This document shows positions 63,866 through 64,000 of a stretch of DNA of 64,000 nucleotides, in pieces. The number at the start of each line of letters is the position of its first letter. Position 1 is the stretch's first letter. Source of the DNA: Acetobacterium sp965140355 (lineage in GTDB: Bacteria > Bacillota > Clostridia > Eubacteriales > Eubacteriaceae); the NCBI GenBank assembly GCA_965140355.1, contig OZ223194.1, positions 1,364,001 through 1,428,000 of the forward strand, written 5' to 3'. Position numbers and translations under genes: made by a program. Under the pieces are notes generated by a model, which saw nothing but the letters and a program-made list of their open reading frames with translations, did not search any database and was not told the origin of the DNA.

Positions 63866-64000
63866 ATGAGTTTATCACGAGAAGATGTCACCTACGTGGC
63901 CAATCTAGCCCGTTTGGAATTTACCGAGGATGAAGTAACCGCCCTCGCCGATCAACTGGGTGCTGTATTGGATTATGCCGAAACGCTTAACGGATTGGAT
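63866..64000 (+). CDS. gatC: Aspartyl/glutamyl-tRNA amidotransferase subunit C (partial, 3' end outside window)
   Basis: The first 45 codons run from ATG 63866 to the window edge, with AGAAAGGA upstream. VTYVANLARLEFTEDEV and LGAVLDYAETLNGLD match GatC. The gatA and gatB genes presumably follow. The complex makes Gln-tRNA and/or Asn-tRNA by amidation in organisms that lack the direct synthetase. Confidence 0.92.
   Translation, partial: MSLSREDVTYVANLARLEFTEDEVTALADQLGAVLDYAETLNGLD

Overview
This window reads as a chromosomal segment of a low-to-moderate GC, strictly anaerobic Firmicute. Genes are densely packed, with strong purine-rich Shine-Dalgarno sites, frequent TTG and GTG starts and many hairpin-plus-T terminators. 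A flavodiiron (FprA-type) oxidoreductase, a class III iron alcohol dehydrogenase and a short 5' remnant of a bacterial class C group II intron fit a clostridial acetogen or fermenter. My best guess is Eubacteriaceae, Acetobacterium-like, but this is an inference from gene content and style, not from a database search.

Layout. Positions 1-9114 (+) hold a cell-envelope glycosylation cluster: two polyprenol-phosphate-type GT2 enzymes with C-terminal membrane segments, four large polytopic GT-C-like or DUF6056-like proteins, and a pair of small EamA/SMR proteins resembling the ArnE/ArnF flippase halves. It faces a LytR-CpsA-Psr protein (9182-10414, -). Positions 10708-12799 (+) carry two uncharacterised coiled-coil proteins. 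A polar amino-acid ABC importer follows (13061-15367), then an uncharacterised membrane protein and a convergent processive GT2. Positions 18776-23612 hold a MacA/MacB-like efflux system and a two-component pair, followed by a 7TM/HD-GYP protein whose HD dyad is altered.

Positions 25639-30322 (-) are a marR-ABC-ABC multidrug operon. After it come AzlCD, HxlR plus a flavin split-barrel protein, a MerR/GyrI-type regulator, a DUF3784 protein, TrmO, TrmB and an ABC-F antibiotic-resistance-type protein with a complete-looking attenuation leader. A radical SAM protein and a secreted or anchored transglutaminase-like protein complete this stretch.

Positions 39742-45189 contain the threonine branch: an ACT-domain protein, thrB and thrC on the minus strand, divergent from hom and lysC on the plus strand. 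As given, thrB is broken by two single-base deletions in homopolymer runs. A leuC/leuD-type dehydratase follows (45431-47253), then a minimal pilB/pilC pair without pilins. A promoter-terminator unit with a class C group II intron 5' fragment lies upstream of fprA. Next are mnmA and a four-gene unit (unknown 687-aa zinc-ribbon protein, response regulator, kinase, iron alcohol dehydrogenase). The window ends with pcrA, ligA and the start of gatC.

Most interesting signals: the ABC-F leader (leader peptide MRNLSC, terminator and a 12-nt complementary antiterminator segment); the group IIC intron relic sitting just after an intrinsic terminator; the double homopolymer frameshift in thrB; a roughly 165-bp imperfect palindrome after trmO; an HD-GYP protein with Tyr in place of the HD histidine; the unknown 687-aa protein linked to a two-component system; and the coiled-coil pair.
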